Part shown: positions 45,782 to 55,080 of the stretch, one piece after another
Layout: every line of letters starts with the position of its first letter
How positions within the stretch are numbered: the first letter of the stretch is position 1
NCBI GenBank assembly: GCA_020161265.1
Contig: JAIUOC010000001.1
Coordinates: 62,001-126,000 of the forward strand
DNA length: 64,000 nucleotides
Direction: 5' to 3'
Source: Chloroflexota bacterium
Lineage (GTDB): Bacteria > Chloroflexota > Chloroflexia > Chloroflexales > Herpetosiphonaceae
Program-made: the position numbers and the translations under genes
Notes under the pieces: model-generated
Told to the model about the DNA's origin: nothing
Seen by the model: the letters and a program-made list of their open reading frames with translations, nothing else
Databases searched by the model: none

Positions 45782-46792
45782 TTATAGATCTTCGATTGGC
45801 GCACTTTTAAACACCTTGAACAAAAACCACAACGACGGTAACAGGATTAACAATCCCAAGGGTAACGCTACCAAAATGAACACCAGCGTTGCCCGAGGTG
45901 CTGCGGCTGCCGCTAAAGTCACATCGGGATAAATGATGTATGGGTATTGGGCGATGCCCCAGCCTGCTAATAAGCAGCTAATTTGGACGATTGCTGCGCC
46001 TCGCGCAAGTTGAAAGCGCCAACGCAACAAGGCCCAGCCTGAAAGTAGCGCCGCAAGCACGCCAATTGTCAACACTGGTGCAGCCCGAACACTAATCAAA
46101 CCTTCCCACAAATGTTGGGCTGTGAAATAGAGTAATGGCAAGCTTAATAACGATAAACCAACTACTGCCGTACCCGCCAGCAAGGCCCGTTGGCGAAAAT
46201 CGGCTTGTAATTCGTCGCGGGTTTCAAGCGTCATGTAGACGGCGGCGAGGTAGGCGCATAACGCTAAGGCTAATAACCCCATGGCGATTGCCAAGGGTGT
46301 AAGCCAAACAATGCCATCGCTTTGCACAACTCCATCGATTACCCGCAATTGGCCTGCCGAAACTGCACTGAGCGCCATGCCTAAAATCACTGGCGTGATG
46401 ACACTGGCCGCCCCAAAAATCGTGCCCCAACGCTGGCTGCTTTGACTAGGTTTTTGCTCAGATTGAGGGCTGTAGGCCCGAAACACAAAAGCCGCGCCGC
46501 GCAGAATAATCCCCAACAGCGCGAGATGGAATGGCGCGAATAGCCCAACACTCAACGCGGCAAACGCGGTCGGAAAGCCGGTAAACAGCACGACGATAAT
46601 AAAAATCAGCCAAACATGGTTGGCCTCCCAGACTGGGCCAACTGCATGGGCAATTGCCTCCCGTTGTTGGCTACGTCGCGGCCCCCACGCCAATAGATCC
46701 CAAATGCCGCCACCAAAATCAGCGCCTGCCAGAATCGTATAGGTAATCACGCCCAATAAGCCAATCGCGGCTACAACAACCTCAAGCGGCAT
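45782..46792 (-). CDS. cydB: Cytochrome bd ubiquinol/menaquinol oxidase subunit II
   Basis: A 336-residue membrane protein with about eight to nine helices. Family segments: YTILAGADFGGGIWDLLAWG at the start, WEANHVWLIFIIVVLFTGFP, and LALLGIILRGAAFVFRAY. It forms the terminal oxidase with CydA, reducing oxygen with quinol and supporting growth at low oxygen. The ATG at 46792 overlaps the end of cydA by 11 bases; the longer ORF starting at a TTG is rejected. Confidence 0.94.
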   Translation of the reverse strand: MPLEVVVAAIGLLGVITYTILAGADFGGGIWDLLAWGPRRSQQREAIAHAVGPVWEANHVWLIFIIVVLFTGFPTAFAALSVGLFAPFHLALLGIILRGAAFVFRAYSPQSEQKPSQSSQRWGTIFGAASVITPVILGMALSAVSAGQLRVIDGVVQSDGIVWLTPLAIAMGLLALALCAYLAAVYMTLETRDELQADFRQRALLAGTAVVGLSLLSLPLLYFTAQHLWEGLISVRAAPVLTIGVLAALLSGWALLRWRFQLARGAAIVQISCLLAGWGIAQYPYIIYPDVTLAAAAAPRATLVFILVALPLGLLILLPSLWFLFKVFKSAPIEDL

Positions 46793-48107
46793 GGGTTGCC
46801 TCGCTTTCGCTGGCTTCGACAGGATAGCCTGTGGCAAGTTGACGTAACAAATAAATCAGCACCGTTGCAAGGCCAATATAGAGCAAACTAAACAGATAAA
46901 ACACCTGTGGTACGCCAGCGACCGTGGTAACTGCGTCGCGAGTCCGCATCACCCCATAAATAATCCAGGGCTGGCGGCCAACCTCGGTCACGATCCAACC
47001 TGCTTGCAAGGCAATAAAGCCCAAGGGTGAACCAAGGACTAATGCCCATAATAGTCTGCGACTCAGAGTGAAATTACCTCGCCAGCGCCGCCACCAAAAC
47101 CACAAGCCTAAGCCAATCAAGCCAAAGCCAGCGCCAACCATCACCTGAAAGGCGATATGGGTGATGACCACGTTTGGGCGTTCGTCGGGTGGAAAGCTAT
47201 TTAAGCCCCGTAATTCGGCGTTGAAATCGTTGGTGGCCATAAAACTCAGCGCCTTGGGAATTTCGATCCCAAAGTGAATTTCGCCAGTCTCAGGGTCGGG
47301 AATCCCGCCGATCAATAAAGGTGCACCAGCCTGAGTTTCAAACAAAGCTTCCATTGCTGCTAACTTGGCTGGCTGATCTTTGGCGACGCGTTGAGCACTA
47401 ATATGGCCGCTAATTGGCTGTAACAAGGCGGTTACGGTCGCCAAGCCCAAGCTAATTGTCAAGGCCGAGCGATGATAACGGTCGTTGCGGCCTTTGAGCA
47501 AGCCCATGGCATACACGCCTGCGACGGCAAATCCAGTGGCGATATAGCACGACAAGGTTGAGTGCAAGGCCATATCGAGCCACGCCGGTGAGAGAAACGG
47601 GGCCAACGGATTAACATTCACCGCCTTGCCATCCACCAAATCAAAACCAACAGGCGTTTGCATCCAAGCATTGGCCGCCACGACTAATGCGCCTGAAAGC
47701 ATCCCGCTGATTGCCACCGGAATTCCAGTCAACCAGTGAGCCAGTGGCGAGAGCCGTTTCCAACCATAGAGATAGAGGCCAAGAAAAATCGCCTCAATAA
47801 AAAAGGCAAAGCCCTCAAGCGTGAAGGCTGAGCCAATAATACTGCCCGCAAAACCCATAAATGTTGGCCAAAGCAAACCCAACTCAAAGGCGAGCGCCGT
47901 GCCTGAAACAGCGCCAATTGCAAAGGTGAGGGCGGTGGCTTTGGCCCATTTTTTGGCTAGCGCAAGATAGTGAGCTTGCCCCGTTTTCAAGCCCAAGCCT
48001 TCGCTAATGACCATAAGCAAGGGAAATCCAATGCCCAACGCCGCAAAGACCATGTGAAACGCGAGCGAGACCTCCATCTGCGCTCGTGCTGCGGTCAAGG
48101 TATCCAT
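46782..48107 (-). CDS. cydA: Cytochrome bd oxidase subunit I
   Basis: A 441-residue haem-binding subunit. MDTLTAARAQMEVSLAFHMVFA carries His18 (a haem ligand), LEGFAFFIEAIFLGLYLYGW the conserved acidic helix, and WIVTEVGRQPWIIYGVMRTRDAVT the GRQPW region. The quinol loop is short, as in cyanide-insensitive or Gram-positive-type enzymes. GGAGGAA is six to seven bases before the ATG. cydA and cydB form a two-gene operon with no cydCD nearby. Confidence 0.95.
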   Translation of the reverse strand: MDTLTAARAQMEVSLAFHMVFAALGIGFPLLMVISEGLGLKTGQAHYLALAKKWAKATALTFAIGAVSGTALAFELGLLWPTFMGFAGSIIGSAFTLEGFAFFIEAIFLGLYLYGWKRLSPLAHWLTGIPVAISGMLSGALVVAANAWMQTPVGFDLVDGKAVNVNPLAPFLSPAWLDMALHSTLSCYIATGFAVAGVYAMGLLKGRNDRYHRSALTISLGLATVTALLQPISGHISAQRVAKDQPAKLAAMEALFETQAGAPLLIGGIPDPETGEIHFGIEIPKALSFMATNDFNAELRGLNSFPPDERPNVVITHIAFQVMVGAGFGLIGLGLWFWWRRWRGNFTLSRRLLWALVLGSPLGFIALQAGWIVTEVGRQPWIIYGVMRTRDAVTTVAGVPQVFYLFSLLYIGLATVLIYLLRQLATGYPVEASESEATHAA

Positions 48108-48331
48108 CTGTATTCCTCCGCAAAAATTTGGAGAACCCCCTAGCCATAAGCGTACCCAGAATTGGTCAATCAGCCATCAGGCCATGATTGGAATGATTCT
48201 CAGGTCTAAACCTTAGAATGGGTTTGATGATAGTGGTATTTTGGATGGTTTCAATTGCGATGATAAATGCTATATTATGGTATACTTTTGTTTACAGTCA
48301 ACCGAATGATTTTAATGAGGTACATGCAAAG

Positions 48332-49411
48332 ATGAATAAGTCTCCACAAAAAGATATTGAAGCTGCTATCCAAGAAAAACGCAATAGTTTGTCAACTGAT
48401 AGATTGGATATGTCATTTGGCGAAGTTATGAGTCTCTACACAAACTACGAGTTAATTATTGATCCAGAGTTTCAACGCCTTTTTCGCTGGTCTGATGAAC
48501 AAAAGACCAGATTTGTGGAGTCGATATTATTGGGCATTCCCATTCCCCCGATATTTGTAGCTGAGAATGAAAAAGGACAGTGGGAATTAGTCGATGGACT
48601 TCAAAGAGTATCCACTATATTATCATTTTTTGGTATATTAAGAAAAAAAGATACAAAGCCCGATGATGAGAAAAATAACTGGCCTTTATTGAAGGGTGAT
48701 CTTATTGAAGAATTGGATGGGTTTACTTCTGATACTTTACCTCTAAAATTATCATTAAGTTTAAAAAGAGCCGTGTGTCGTATTGAAATTATACGATGGA
48801 ATAGTGAATTAGATATGAGGTATGAATTATTTAATCGTTTAAATACTGGTGGATCAATTTTAACAGATCAAGAGATTAGAAATTGTATTTTTAGAGGGAA
48901 ATCTGTTACTTTTAATAACTATCTAAAGAGAATTGCTGAAGATATAAGATTTATCAATCTCATTCAGCCTACAGAAAAGCAAGAATCTGAACTATATTTA
49001 GAAGAATTAGTATTAAGATTTACATCTCTTTTTGATAACGAATTAGGAGTTAAGAAGAATATATCAGAACATATGACAGAGTTTATGAAAAATTCTGTTG
49101 AGAATACGGAATTTGATTTTGATAAATATGAGAAATTACTAATGAGAGTTGTTGATGTACTATCAAAAATAGGACCTGATGTTTTTAAAGGAAAAAACGG
49201 CGGATTTTCAGCGTCTATATATGACGTTGTAACTATTGGTATAGCAAAGTATATCGATGGATATGAGAAAGTAGAAATAAATGTAATAAACGATAAAATT
49301 AGAGAACTCTATAATGATAGAGAATTTATTTCTGCAATGGGAACCGCATCAAATAATAAAGCCCGTATCAATAAGAGAATTGAAATTGCTGAAAGATTAT
49401 TTAATATTTAA
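48332..49411 (+). CDS. DUF262-domain protein of putative defence pair
   Basis: A 359-residue protein. IDPEFQRLFRWSDEQKTRFVESILLGIPIPPIF followed by LVDGLQRVSTI (~residues 41-90) and NRLNTGGSILTDQEIRN (~170) are the DUF262 core, the ParB/Srx-like nucleotide-binding part also seen in GmrS/GmrSD restriction proteins. No GmrD-type HNH nuclease domain is seen at the C-terminus. The start at 48332 follows GAGG at 11 bases; the ORF upstream is an unlikely hydrophobic extension. Base composition is far more AT-rich than the neighbours, a sign of transfer. It runs into the HEPN gene after 16 bases. Confidence 0.82.
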   Translation: MNKSPQKDIEAAIQEKRNSLSTDRLDMSFGEVMSLYTNYELIIDPEFQRLFRWSDEQKTRFVESILLGIPIPPIFVAENEKGQWELVDGLQRVSTILSFFGILRKKDTKPDDEKNNWPLLKGDLIEELDGFTSDTLPLKLSLSLKRAVCRIEIIRWNSELDMRYELFNRLNTGGSILTDQEIRNCIFRGKSVTFNNYLKRIAEDIRFINLIQPTEKQESELYLEELVLRFTSLFDNELGVKKNISEHMTEFMKNSVENTEFDFDKYEKLLMRVVDVLSKIGPDVFKGKNGGFSASIYDVVTIGIAKYIDGYEKVEINVINDKIRELYNDREFISAMGTASNNKARINKRIEIAERLFNI

Positions 49412-49427
49412 TTTTTAAGGTGATTTT

Positions 49428-50048
49428 ATGAATATAAAAATTAAATTAAATGAATTAGTAGATGTAAGAGTCCATGAAATTGCAATCATTAAAAAGAATA
49501 TACATAATCAAAAAAGTGATAATCTTAAAAAATTAATGGAAAAATATAGTGTTGTTATGTTCTATTCATTATGGGAGGGTTTTTTTTGTGAATCACTAGG
49601 ATTATATATAGAATATATTAATAGCCTTAATATATCGATTTTTGATTTTCATGATTGTTTATTTGCTTATTGTATATCAAATGCAATGGAATTAGAGAAA
49701 AATGTAACAGATTTTAATAAACATATGGATTTATCGAAATCATTGATGAAAATAATAAATAATGGGTTTATCGAAATTCCTAAGCAAATAGATGTTAAGT
49801 CTAATACAACAGTAAAAATAATGAATAATATATTACGGAAATTATGTGTGATGAACATTGATGAAAGTAAGTCTAATGACTTTAATTTATTGTTAATGAA
49901 AAGGAACTCTATTGCTCATGGAGATTCATTGAATTCATATTTAAATGATGAAATTATATTAAAATTAAGTGAGTTAGTAATAAAATCGATGGATGAATTA
50001 GCTGGAAATATTTTAAATGCCATAGAAAAGGTATCATATAAAAAATAA
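49428..50048 (+). CDS. HEPN-domain putative RNase (MAE_28990-like)
   Basis: A 206-residue, helix-only protein. The HEPN catalytic motif R-x4-H is present near residues 159-164 (KRNSIAHGDS), and VVMFYSLWEGFFCESLGLYIEYI near residue 45 is typical of MAE_28990/MAE_18760-type HEPN proteins. HEPN domains with this motif are usually metal-independent RNases in toxin and defence systems. AAGGTGA precedes the ATG. With the DUF262 gene it forms a two-gene unit, probably toxin/effector plus sensor or control protein (inferred). Confidence 0.75.
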   Translation: MNIKIKLNELVDVRVHEIAIIKKNIHNQKSDNLKKLMEKYSVVMFYSLWEGFFCESLGLYIEYINSLNISIFDFHDCLFAYCISNAMELEKNVTDFNKHMDLSKSLMKIINNGFIEIPKQIDVKSNTTVKIMNNILRKLCVMNIDESKSNDFNLLLMKRNSIAHGDSLNSYLNDEIILKLSELVIKSMDELAGNILNAIEKVSYKK

Positions 50049-50062
50049 ATACAAATTAGACT

Positions 50063-50078
50063 AGGTTCTCTCTGATAA
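50063..50078 (+). repeat. Solo terminal-repeat remnant of the IS element
   Basis: AGGTTCTCTCTGATAA matches 15 of 16 bases of the left end of the IS at 50170. It is a lone copy, 107 bases outside the element, and points to an earlier insertion or deletion event. Confidence 0.6.
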
Positions 50079-50169
50079 GCCTGAAGCCCTTCATAGAAAG
50101 GCTTGGAATATAATTAAGGACATGAAAATCGCCAAGAATATTGCCTCAATAAGCATATTAAATTAATTT

Positions 50170-51084
50170 AGGTTCTGTCTGATAATTCAGGATAGCGGTA
50201 TTAATGGTGCAAGGGTACGAACCAATCGTTGAATCATCGCCAGATGGACAAATCCGCGCTAGTTCAGCACTAATTTCTCAAACCGCATGGCGACTGAATG
50301 GCACTCCTTAAGCCACCTAATGGTGTATTCGACCACAGTGCGGGTACAATAGGCTCGTGGGTCGTAACCGACCGGACAACCCGCCTTGCGCATCCTGCGG
50401 CGGTGGCGTGGCGGAATCACCGACCGATGCTGCAGCCATTGGCGAATACGCTGGGTATCGTAGCCGCGATCACCAGCCAGTTGGCGTAGTCGGCTGCGCG
50501 GACGACCGCGTTGCTGGGGCACGACGATCTGCCGCATCACGGTTTCGAACGCCGTACTTTCGTGGGTCTACCGGGCGTAAGACAGGCGGATAATGGGTGG
50601 CCGCAATTATCGACTAAGGAGGTGGAGTTTGTGCCGAATCCGCCGCAGGAGCATCCGAGAGCATGATCGGTGGGTTCATGGTCGTCAAAACCTTTTTTGC
50701 GTGCGCCCGCTGTCGCACGACTGGCGTGAATGAGCGTGCCATCGATGTTCCATTGCTGCTAATCGAGCTGACCATCGGTATCCAATGTCACGTGCAGTGT
50801 GGCGAGGATGCGTTCCCACATGCCATCGCATCACCACAAGACAAACCGATCAGAGAGGTTTTCCACGACCCATAATGATCGGGAATATCGCGCCAAGGAA
50901 CGCCGGTATTGAGCTTTCACACGATGCCGTTCACGACGCGACGATGGTTATTCCACGAGCGGCCACGACGAGTTCCGGTCGGTAAGAGCGGTACAATTAA
51001 TGCAAACTGCGCATCGGTCAATTCATGGCGAGCCATAGACACCTTCTGCCGCAGAGGCTACCATAGAATTATCAGATAGAGCCT
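50170..51084 (-). mobile_element. Decayed IS5-type insertion sequence (915 bp)
   Basis: Terminal inverted repeats of 19 bp with two mismatches (AGGTTCTGTCTGATAATTC at 50170-50188; complement at 51066-51084) bound the element. If the first base belongs to the target, both sides carry TA, as for the IS427 group of IS5. The transposase inside is broken. The right end sits inside the first repeat of the CRISPR array. Confidence 0.82.
50259..51036 (-). pseudogene. IS5-family transposase, broken by a stop and frameshifts
   Basis: The N-terminal part from 51036 reads MARHELTDAQFALIVPLLPT, then hits an in-frame TGA where relatives have Trp (NGIV-stop-KLNTGVPWRDIP, near 50925). The C-terminal part is open in another frame from 50540 and contains GDRGYDTQRIRQWLQHR and TVVEYTIRWLKECHSVAMRFEKL, typical of DDE IS5-like (DUF4096) transposases. 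At least one frameshift and one nonsense change make it inactive. Confidence 0.82.
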
Positions 51085-51085
51085 A

Positions 51086-51539
51086 ATTCGATCCGCCCAG
51101 AGGATACTGAAACAGTCGAGGGCTACATCGCTGTAGCTTTTATAAAATTTCAATACTTCGATCCGCTCAGAGGATACTGAAACTCCCAGCCGTTGTATGG
51201 CTCTTGGGGGAATAACCGAATTTCAATACTTCGATCCGCTCAGAGGATACTGAAACATGACGGCAGCCTTTGATTTTATCTACAACATTCAATTTCAATT
51301 CGATCCGCATAGAGGATACTGAAACAGTCGGGGGCTACATCGCTGTAGCTTTTATAAAATTTCAATACTTCGATCCGCCCAGAGGATACTGAAACGTTAT
51401 CGAAATGCAGCGCACCAAAACCACGGGTATTTCAAGAATTCGATCCACCCAGAGGGGATACTGAAATACGGTAGCGCGGCGCAGCCGCCGCTCATGTCAC
51501 GCATTTCATTACTTCGATCCGCATAGAGGATACTGAAAC
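51086..51539 (+). CRISPR. Orphan degenerate CRISPR array, 7 repeats and 6 spacers
   Basis: The main repeat is 37 bases, starts ATTTCAATACTTCGATCC and ends GGATACTGAAAC. Full copies start at 51147, 51220, 51359 and 51503; 51292 is a 34-base copy with a 3-base loss, 51429 a 39-base degenerate copy, and the first (51086-51113) is cut by the IS. Spacers are 33-36 bases. Spacers one (51114-51146) and four (51326-51358) differ at one base. The GAAAC end suggests reading left to right, so the IS lies on the leader side. No cas gene is in the window. Confidence 0.9.
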
Positions 51540-51742
51540 TGGTTCACTCTAGGTTTTCTGTAACCACATAAAGCGCGGCCCAACTGGCCAAAGCCCTGCG
51601 GAGCGGTGCAATTGAGCCGACACTTTGCGGTTTCGCCGATGTGTGCGATCAGGGTGATTCCATTCTTCGCCAAACCCCAATCTAGCAGATCGTTATCGTG
51701 GTTTTGTTTCCAACGGCTTTTATCTGCCATTAATAGGGCTTT

Positions 51743-54700
51743 TTAGCCGAAAACATCGGCGACGTAGCGGCCTGCTTGCTCGATTTCGGCAATCCATGCC
51801 ATGCCTGCTGCTTGTTCGCTCCCAGTTGCTTCGGCATAGATTCGCGCCAAAGTTTCACGCACGGCTGGAGCCATGGAGCGGCCATCGCCACAAACAGCTA
51901 TTACCGCGCCCTGTTCGATTAAGCTCCACACATACTGGCGTTCTTGCCAGAGCCGATGTTGCACAAAGCTGACCTCACCAATCGGCTGGCGATAGAATGC
52001 TGGGGAAAATTTTAGCACTCCAGCTTGCTGCCAAGCCTGAATCTGCTCGTGATAAAGTAGATCAACCTCAGGATGGTCGCAGCCAAAAAACAGGGCATTC
52101 GGGCCAAGTGCTTCGCCTTGGGCTTGGCGAGCAACGCGCTCTTGGATAAAACCACGGAATGGCGCTAAACCAGTGCCTGCACAAATCATCAACAATGGTG
52201 TGCTGTTGGCGCTCGGTGGGCGAAACGGAATATGTGGTTGACGCAAGCTCACCGCAATTTGATCGCCAACCTGCAAACGGGCCAAATAACTTGAACATGT
52301 GCCATAAAACTGGCCCTTACCCGACCATGCTGGGGCATCGACCACCGCCACGGTTAGGCTAGCTTGGTTTGAATTGAGCAACGACGATGACGAAATTGAG
52401 TATTGACGCACTCGCATCGCTGGCAATAGCTCTAAAAATTCGCCAAAATCAAGCACTGATGATGGATATTGCTCAAGCAAATCCAACAGGCTCAGGCGTT
52501 TTTGCAAAATCTCGCTAGTATAACGCTCGTGATCGGCGGCCAATGCAGCTAAATGAATTTGGTGCGGTGGACAAACATTCTTCTGCGCCAGCAACTCCAA
52601 ATCGCGTTGGGTTGCGGGAGTGGCTAATTCGACGTGGCTGCTCAGCAATTCGCCCAAACTGATTGGTCGATCAATTGGCAGGTTAGCAGCTCCGCGTGTA
52701 GCGTGCAAAATCACCGTTTGTTCAGGTTTTAGCCCAAAATGTTTGCAAGCCCGCTCGATCAGGCTGGGGTGATTTTGCGGCAAGATCGCTAAATAATCGC
52801 CAGCTTGGTATTGCAGCTCGCTTGGCAAACGCAGTTCGATGTGGCGTTTTGAACGACCCAAAGGCGAACTAAGATCAACTAATTCACGATTTTCGAGCAC
52901 GCTAGCAAACCCGAAGCCCGTTTGTTGGGCCAATTGATCGCTGCTTGATGGCAGTAATTCAACCTGGTACAGTGGTTTGCTGCTAATTTCAGCGCTTGCG
53001 ATTGCAAATGTTTGGTTGTGGGTTTGCCAAAACGGCGCATACCAACGCTCAAAATCGCCAAAGAAATCACTGCGGGCATCGGCGGCGCCGCGTTCAAGCA
53101 AACGTTCGGCTCCAGCGGCCTGCAAGTGCTGATCAATTTGAGTTGGCACAGCTTGGTAGGTGCTCTGCCAATCGCGGTTGCCACAGCCAAAAACGCTATA
53201 GCGCACGCCTTTGAGCGAGTTTGGTGCAACGTTAGCCAACCATTGACAGAAGGCTTGAGCATTATCGGCAGGCTGGCCGTTGTATGAGGCGGCTACGATG
53301 CTAACTGCTCCAGTGGTTGGTAATTTATTGACATAATCATTGAGGGCGGCCACGGTAGTTTGGTAGCCGCGTGCCTCACCATCGCTGGCTATTCGGCGGG
53401 CAAAGGCTTCAGATGAGCCAGAATTAGAGCCATACAGCACGAGCAATGGGGTATTGTGCTGAGCTTGATTGGGGCTTGATTGAATTGCTACATTTGGCTG
53501 AGTTGGCTTGGCGCTGCGCACGATGTTTTTGCGCACCCGTGCTCGAACGGTCAGGCCTTCAGGTTTGAGCGTCAGAGTTTCTTTGACATGTAAATGGTAG
53601 GGTTGCGGTTGCGTTAATTCAAATCGTTGCAGCATCATTGCTAAAACCAACGTGGCCTCTTGCATGGCGAATGAACGCCCAATACAGGCGCGTTGGCCAT
53701 TGCCAAACGGCTTCCAAGCATGCTCAGTGATTTGTTCACGTACTTCGGGCGCAAAGCGATCGGGGTCAAATTGGTTGGGATTGTGCCAAACTTTGGGGTC
53801 GCGGTGCAAGGTTGGCAACAAGGCGATGAATTTTTCGCCCTGCTTAACTGGAAAGCCGCCAATGCTGGTATCGTGCTTGGCATAAACCCCAAAAACAGGC
53901 GCAGTTGGCCAGAGTCGCAAGGTTTCGCGCAAAATTTGGTCGAGGTAGCCCAGTTTGGCCAAATCTTCGTAGCGTGGCAGGCGATCGCCGAGCACTTGAT
54001 CGACGATGGCTTGAGCGCGTTGCAAAATTTTAGGTTGTTGGAGCAGAAAATAAGTTGCAAACGAGAGCAGGCCGCTGGTAGTTTCGTGGCCAGCAATCAA
54101 AAATGTCACCAGTTGATTGCGAATATTCGCATCATCTAAGCCTTCACCGGTGATCGAATCTTTGGCATTGAGCATTAATCCCAGTAGATCGTTGGGAACT
54201 TCGTTGCTTGGCAAGCTGCGCCGTTTAGCAATTAATTCATCGGTGATGCCGTGCATATACTGCATATCGGCTTCATATTGGCGCTGGGTTGAGCGCATTA
54301 ATTTCGTTTGAATTGATAAACGGCGAGCGCGAGCACCAGCCTCGGCCAAGGCTCGCACCATCGCTTCAACAAATGGGTGCATTTCGCGTTGATAAAACGA
54401 ATTAAACCGATAGCCAAAACCACATAAGGCAATCGTATCGAGCGTCAGGCGGGTCATATTATCAGCCACATCAAAATCGGTTTCTGGCCCTTGACGCTCC
54501 CATTTAGTAAATAATTGGTCAGCGATATCGAGCATGTCGTCGAAATAATTACGCATGCTGGCTGGCCCGAAGGCTGGCATCAATAAACGATGAGCTTTGC
54601 TCCAATTGGCTTCCTCGGTATAGGCCGTAAACAAGCCATCGCCAGCAAAATCGCGAATTTGAATTAATGGCCCATGCAATAATTTATCGAAACGTTGTTG

Positions 54701-54904
54701 ATCGCTAATTTCAGCCACAAGTTCAGCCGAAGAAACGACCAATACTGTGCGATTTGGGAAACTCACGCGGAAAATCGGCCCATAATGCTGAGCCAGTTTC
54801 ATCAAATTCTGGACAGGCGTTTCCATGCCAATGTCGGGCACATTGCCGACGATTGGACGGGTTGGCGGTTGGGGAATATAACGAATTGGGCTGGAAATAC
54901 TCAT
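51743..54904 (-). CDS. Bifunctional P450/NADPH-P450 reductase (CYP102, BM3-like)
   Basis: A 1053-residue self-sufficient fatty-acid hydroxylase. P450 part (1-460): AGHETTSG I-helix near 276, ETLRLWP (ExxR) near 325, haem loop PFGNGQRACIGRSFAM with the Cys near 406. FMN domain ~480-625 (VLYGSNSGSSEAFARRI). FAD/NADPH reductase ~660-1053: YLAILPQNHP, RQYSISSSS, CAGTGLAPFRGFIQER and a terminal AGRYVADVFG. The domain order and length equal those of P450 BM3. It is divergent from a TetR gene across two operators, like the BM3/Bm3R1 and CypB/FatR pairs. Confidence 0.95.
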   Translation of the reverse strand: MSISSPIRYIPQPPTRPIVGNVPDIGMETPVQNLMKLAQHYGPIFRVSFPNRTVLVVSSAELVAEISDQQRFDKLLHGPLIQIRDFAGDGLFTAYTEEANWSKAHRLLMPAFGPASMRNYFDDMLDIADQLFTKWERQGPETDFDVADNMTRLTLDTIALCGFGYRFNSFYQREMHPFVEAMVRALAEAGARARRLSIQTKLMRSTQRQYEADMQYMHGITDELIAKRRSLPSNEVPNDLLGLMLNAKDSITGEGLDDANIRNQLVTFLIAGHETTSGLLSFATYFLLQQPKILQRAQAIVDQVLGDRLPRYEDLAKLGYLDQILRETLRLWPTAPVFGVYAKHDTSIGGFPVKQGEKFIALLPTLHRDPKVWHNPNQFDPDRFAPEVREQITEHAWKPFGNGQRACIGRSFAMQEATLVLAMMLQRFELTQPQPYHLHVKETLTLKPEGLTVRARVRKNIVRSAKPTQPNVAIQSSPNQAQHNTPLLVLYGSNSGSSEAFARRIASDGEARGYQTTVAALNDYVNKLPTTGAVSIVAASYNGQPADNAQAFCQWLANVAPNSLKGVRYSVFGCGNRDWQSTYQAVPTQIDQHLQAAGAERLLERGAADARSDFFGDFERWYAPFWQTHNQTFAIASAEISSKPLYQVELLPSSSDQLAQQTGFGFASVLENRELVDLSSPLGRSKRHIELRLPSELQYQAGDYLAILPQNHPSLIERACKHFGLKPEQTVILHATRGAANLPIDRPISLGELLSSHVELATPATQRDLELLAQKNVCPPHQIHLAALAADHERYTSEILQKRLSLLDLLEQYPSSVLDFGEFLELLPAMRVRQYSISSSSLLNSNQASLTVAVVDAPAWSGKGQFYGTCSSYLARLQVGDQIAVSLRQPHIPFRPPSANSTPLLMICAGTGLAPFRGFIQERVARQAQGEALGPNALFFGCDHPEVDLLYHEQIQAWQQAGVLKFSPAFYRQPIGEVSFVQHRLWQERQYVWSLIEQGAVIAVCGDGRSMAPAVRETLARIYAEATGSEQAAGMAWIAEIEQAGRYVADVFG

Positions 54905-54969
54905 AAAACGAGCCTCCCTTGCTGCAATGCTGGCCTGTGCAGGTCGCCGCGAACTATCAAATATGCTTC

Positions 54970-55032
54970 TTGGTACTGTTGAGTACCAATTGAATTTATG
55001 CTATCATCAGCTTCTGGTACTGTCAAGTACCA
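54970..55032. promoter_or_regulatory. Paired TetR operators between CYP102 and TetR genes
   Basis: TTGGTACTGTTGAGTACCAA (54970-54989) and TGGTACTGTCAAGTACCA (55015-55032) share the form TGGTACT-N4-AGTACCA, centres 44 bp apart (about four helical turns). They lie 66 bases before the P450 start and 49 before the TetR start, so one repressor can act on both. Confidence 0.85.
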
Positions 55033-55080
55033 AGAAATTAAGCTAGTATGAGTAGCGAGTGGTTCAACGACGAGGTTGCT

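Noticed and set aside
51509..51730. 73-codon minus-strand frame beside the CRISPR array, possible cas remnant
   Set aside because: It runs through the last CRISPR repeat, has no ribosome site, and shows no Cas or other family motif.
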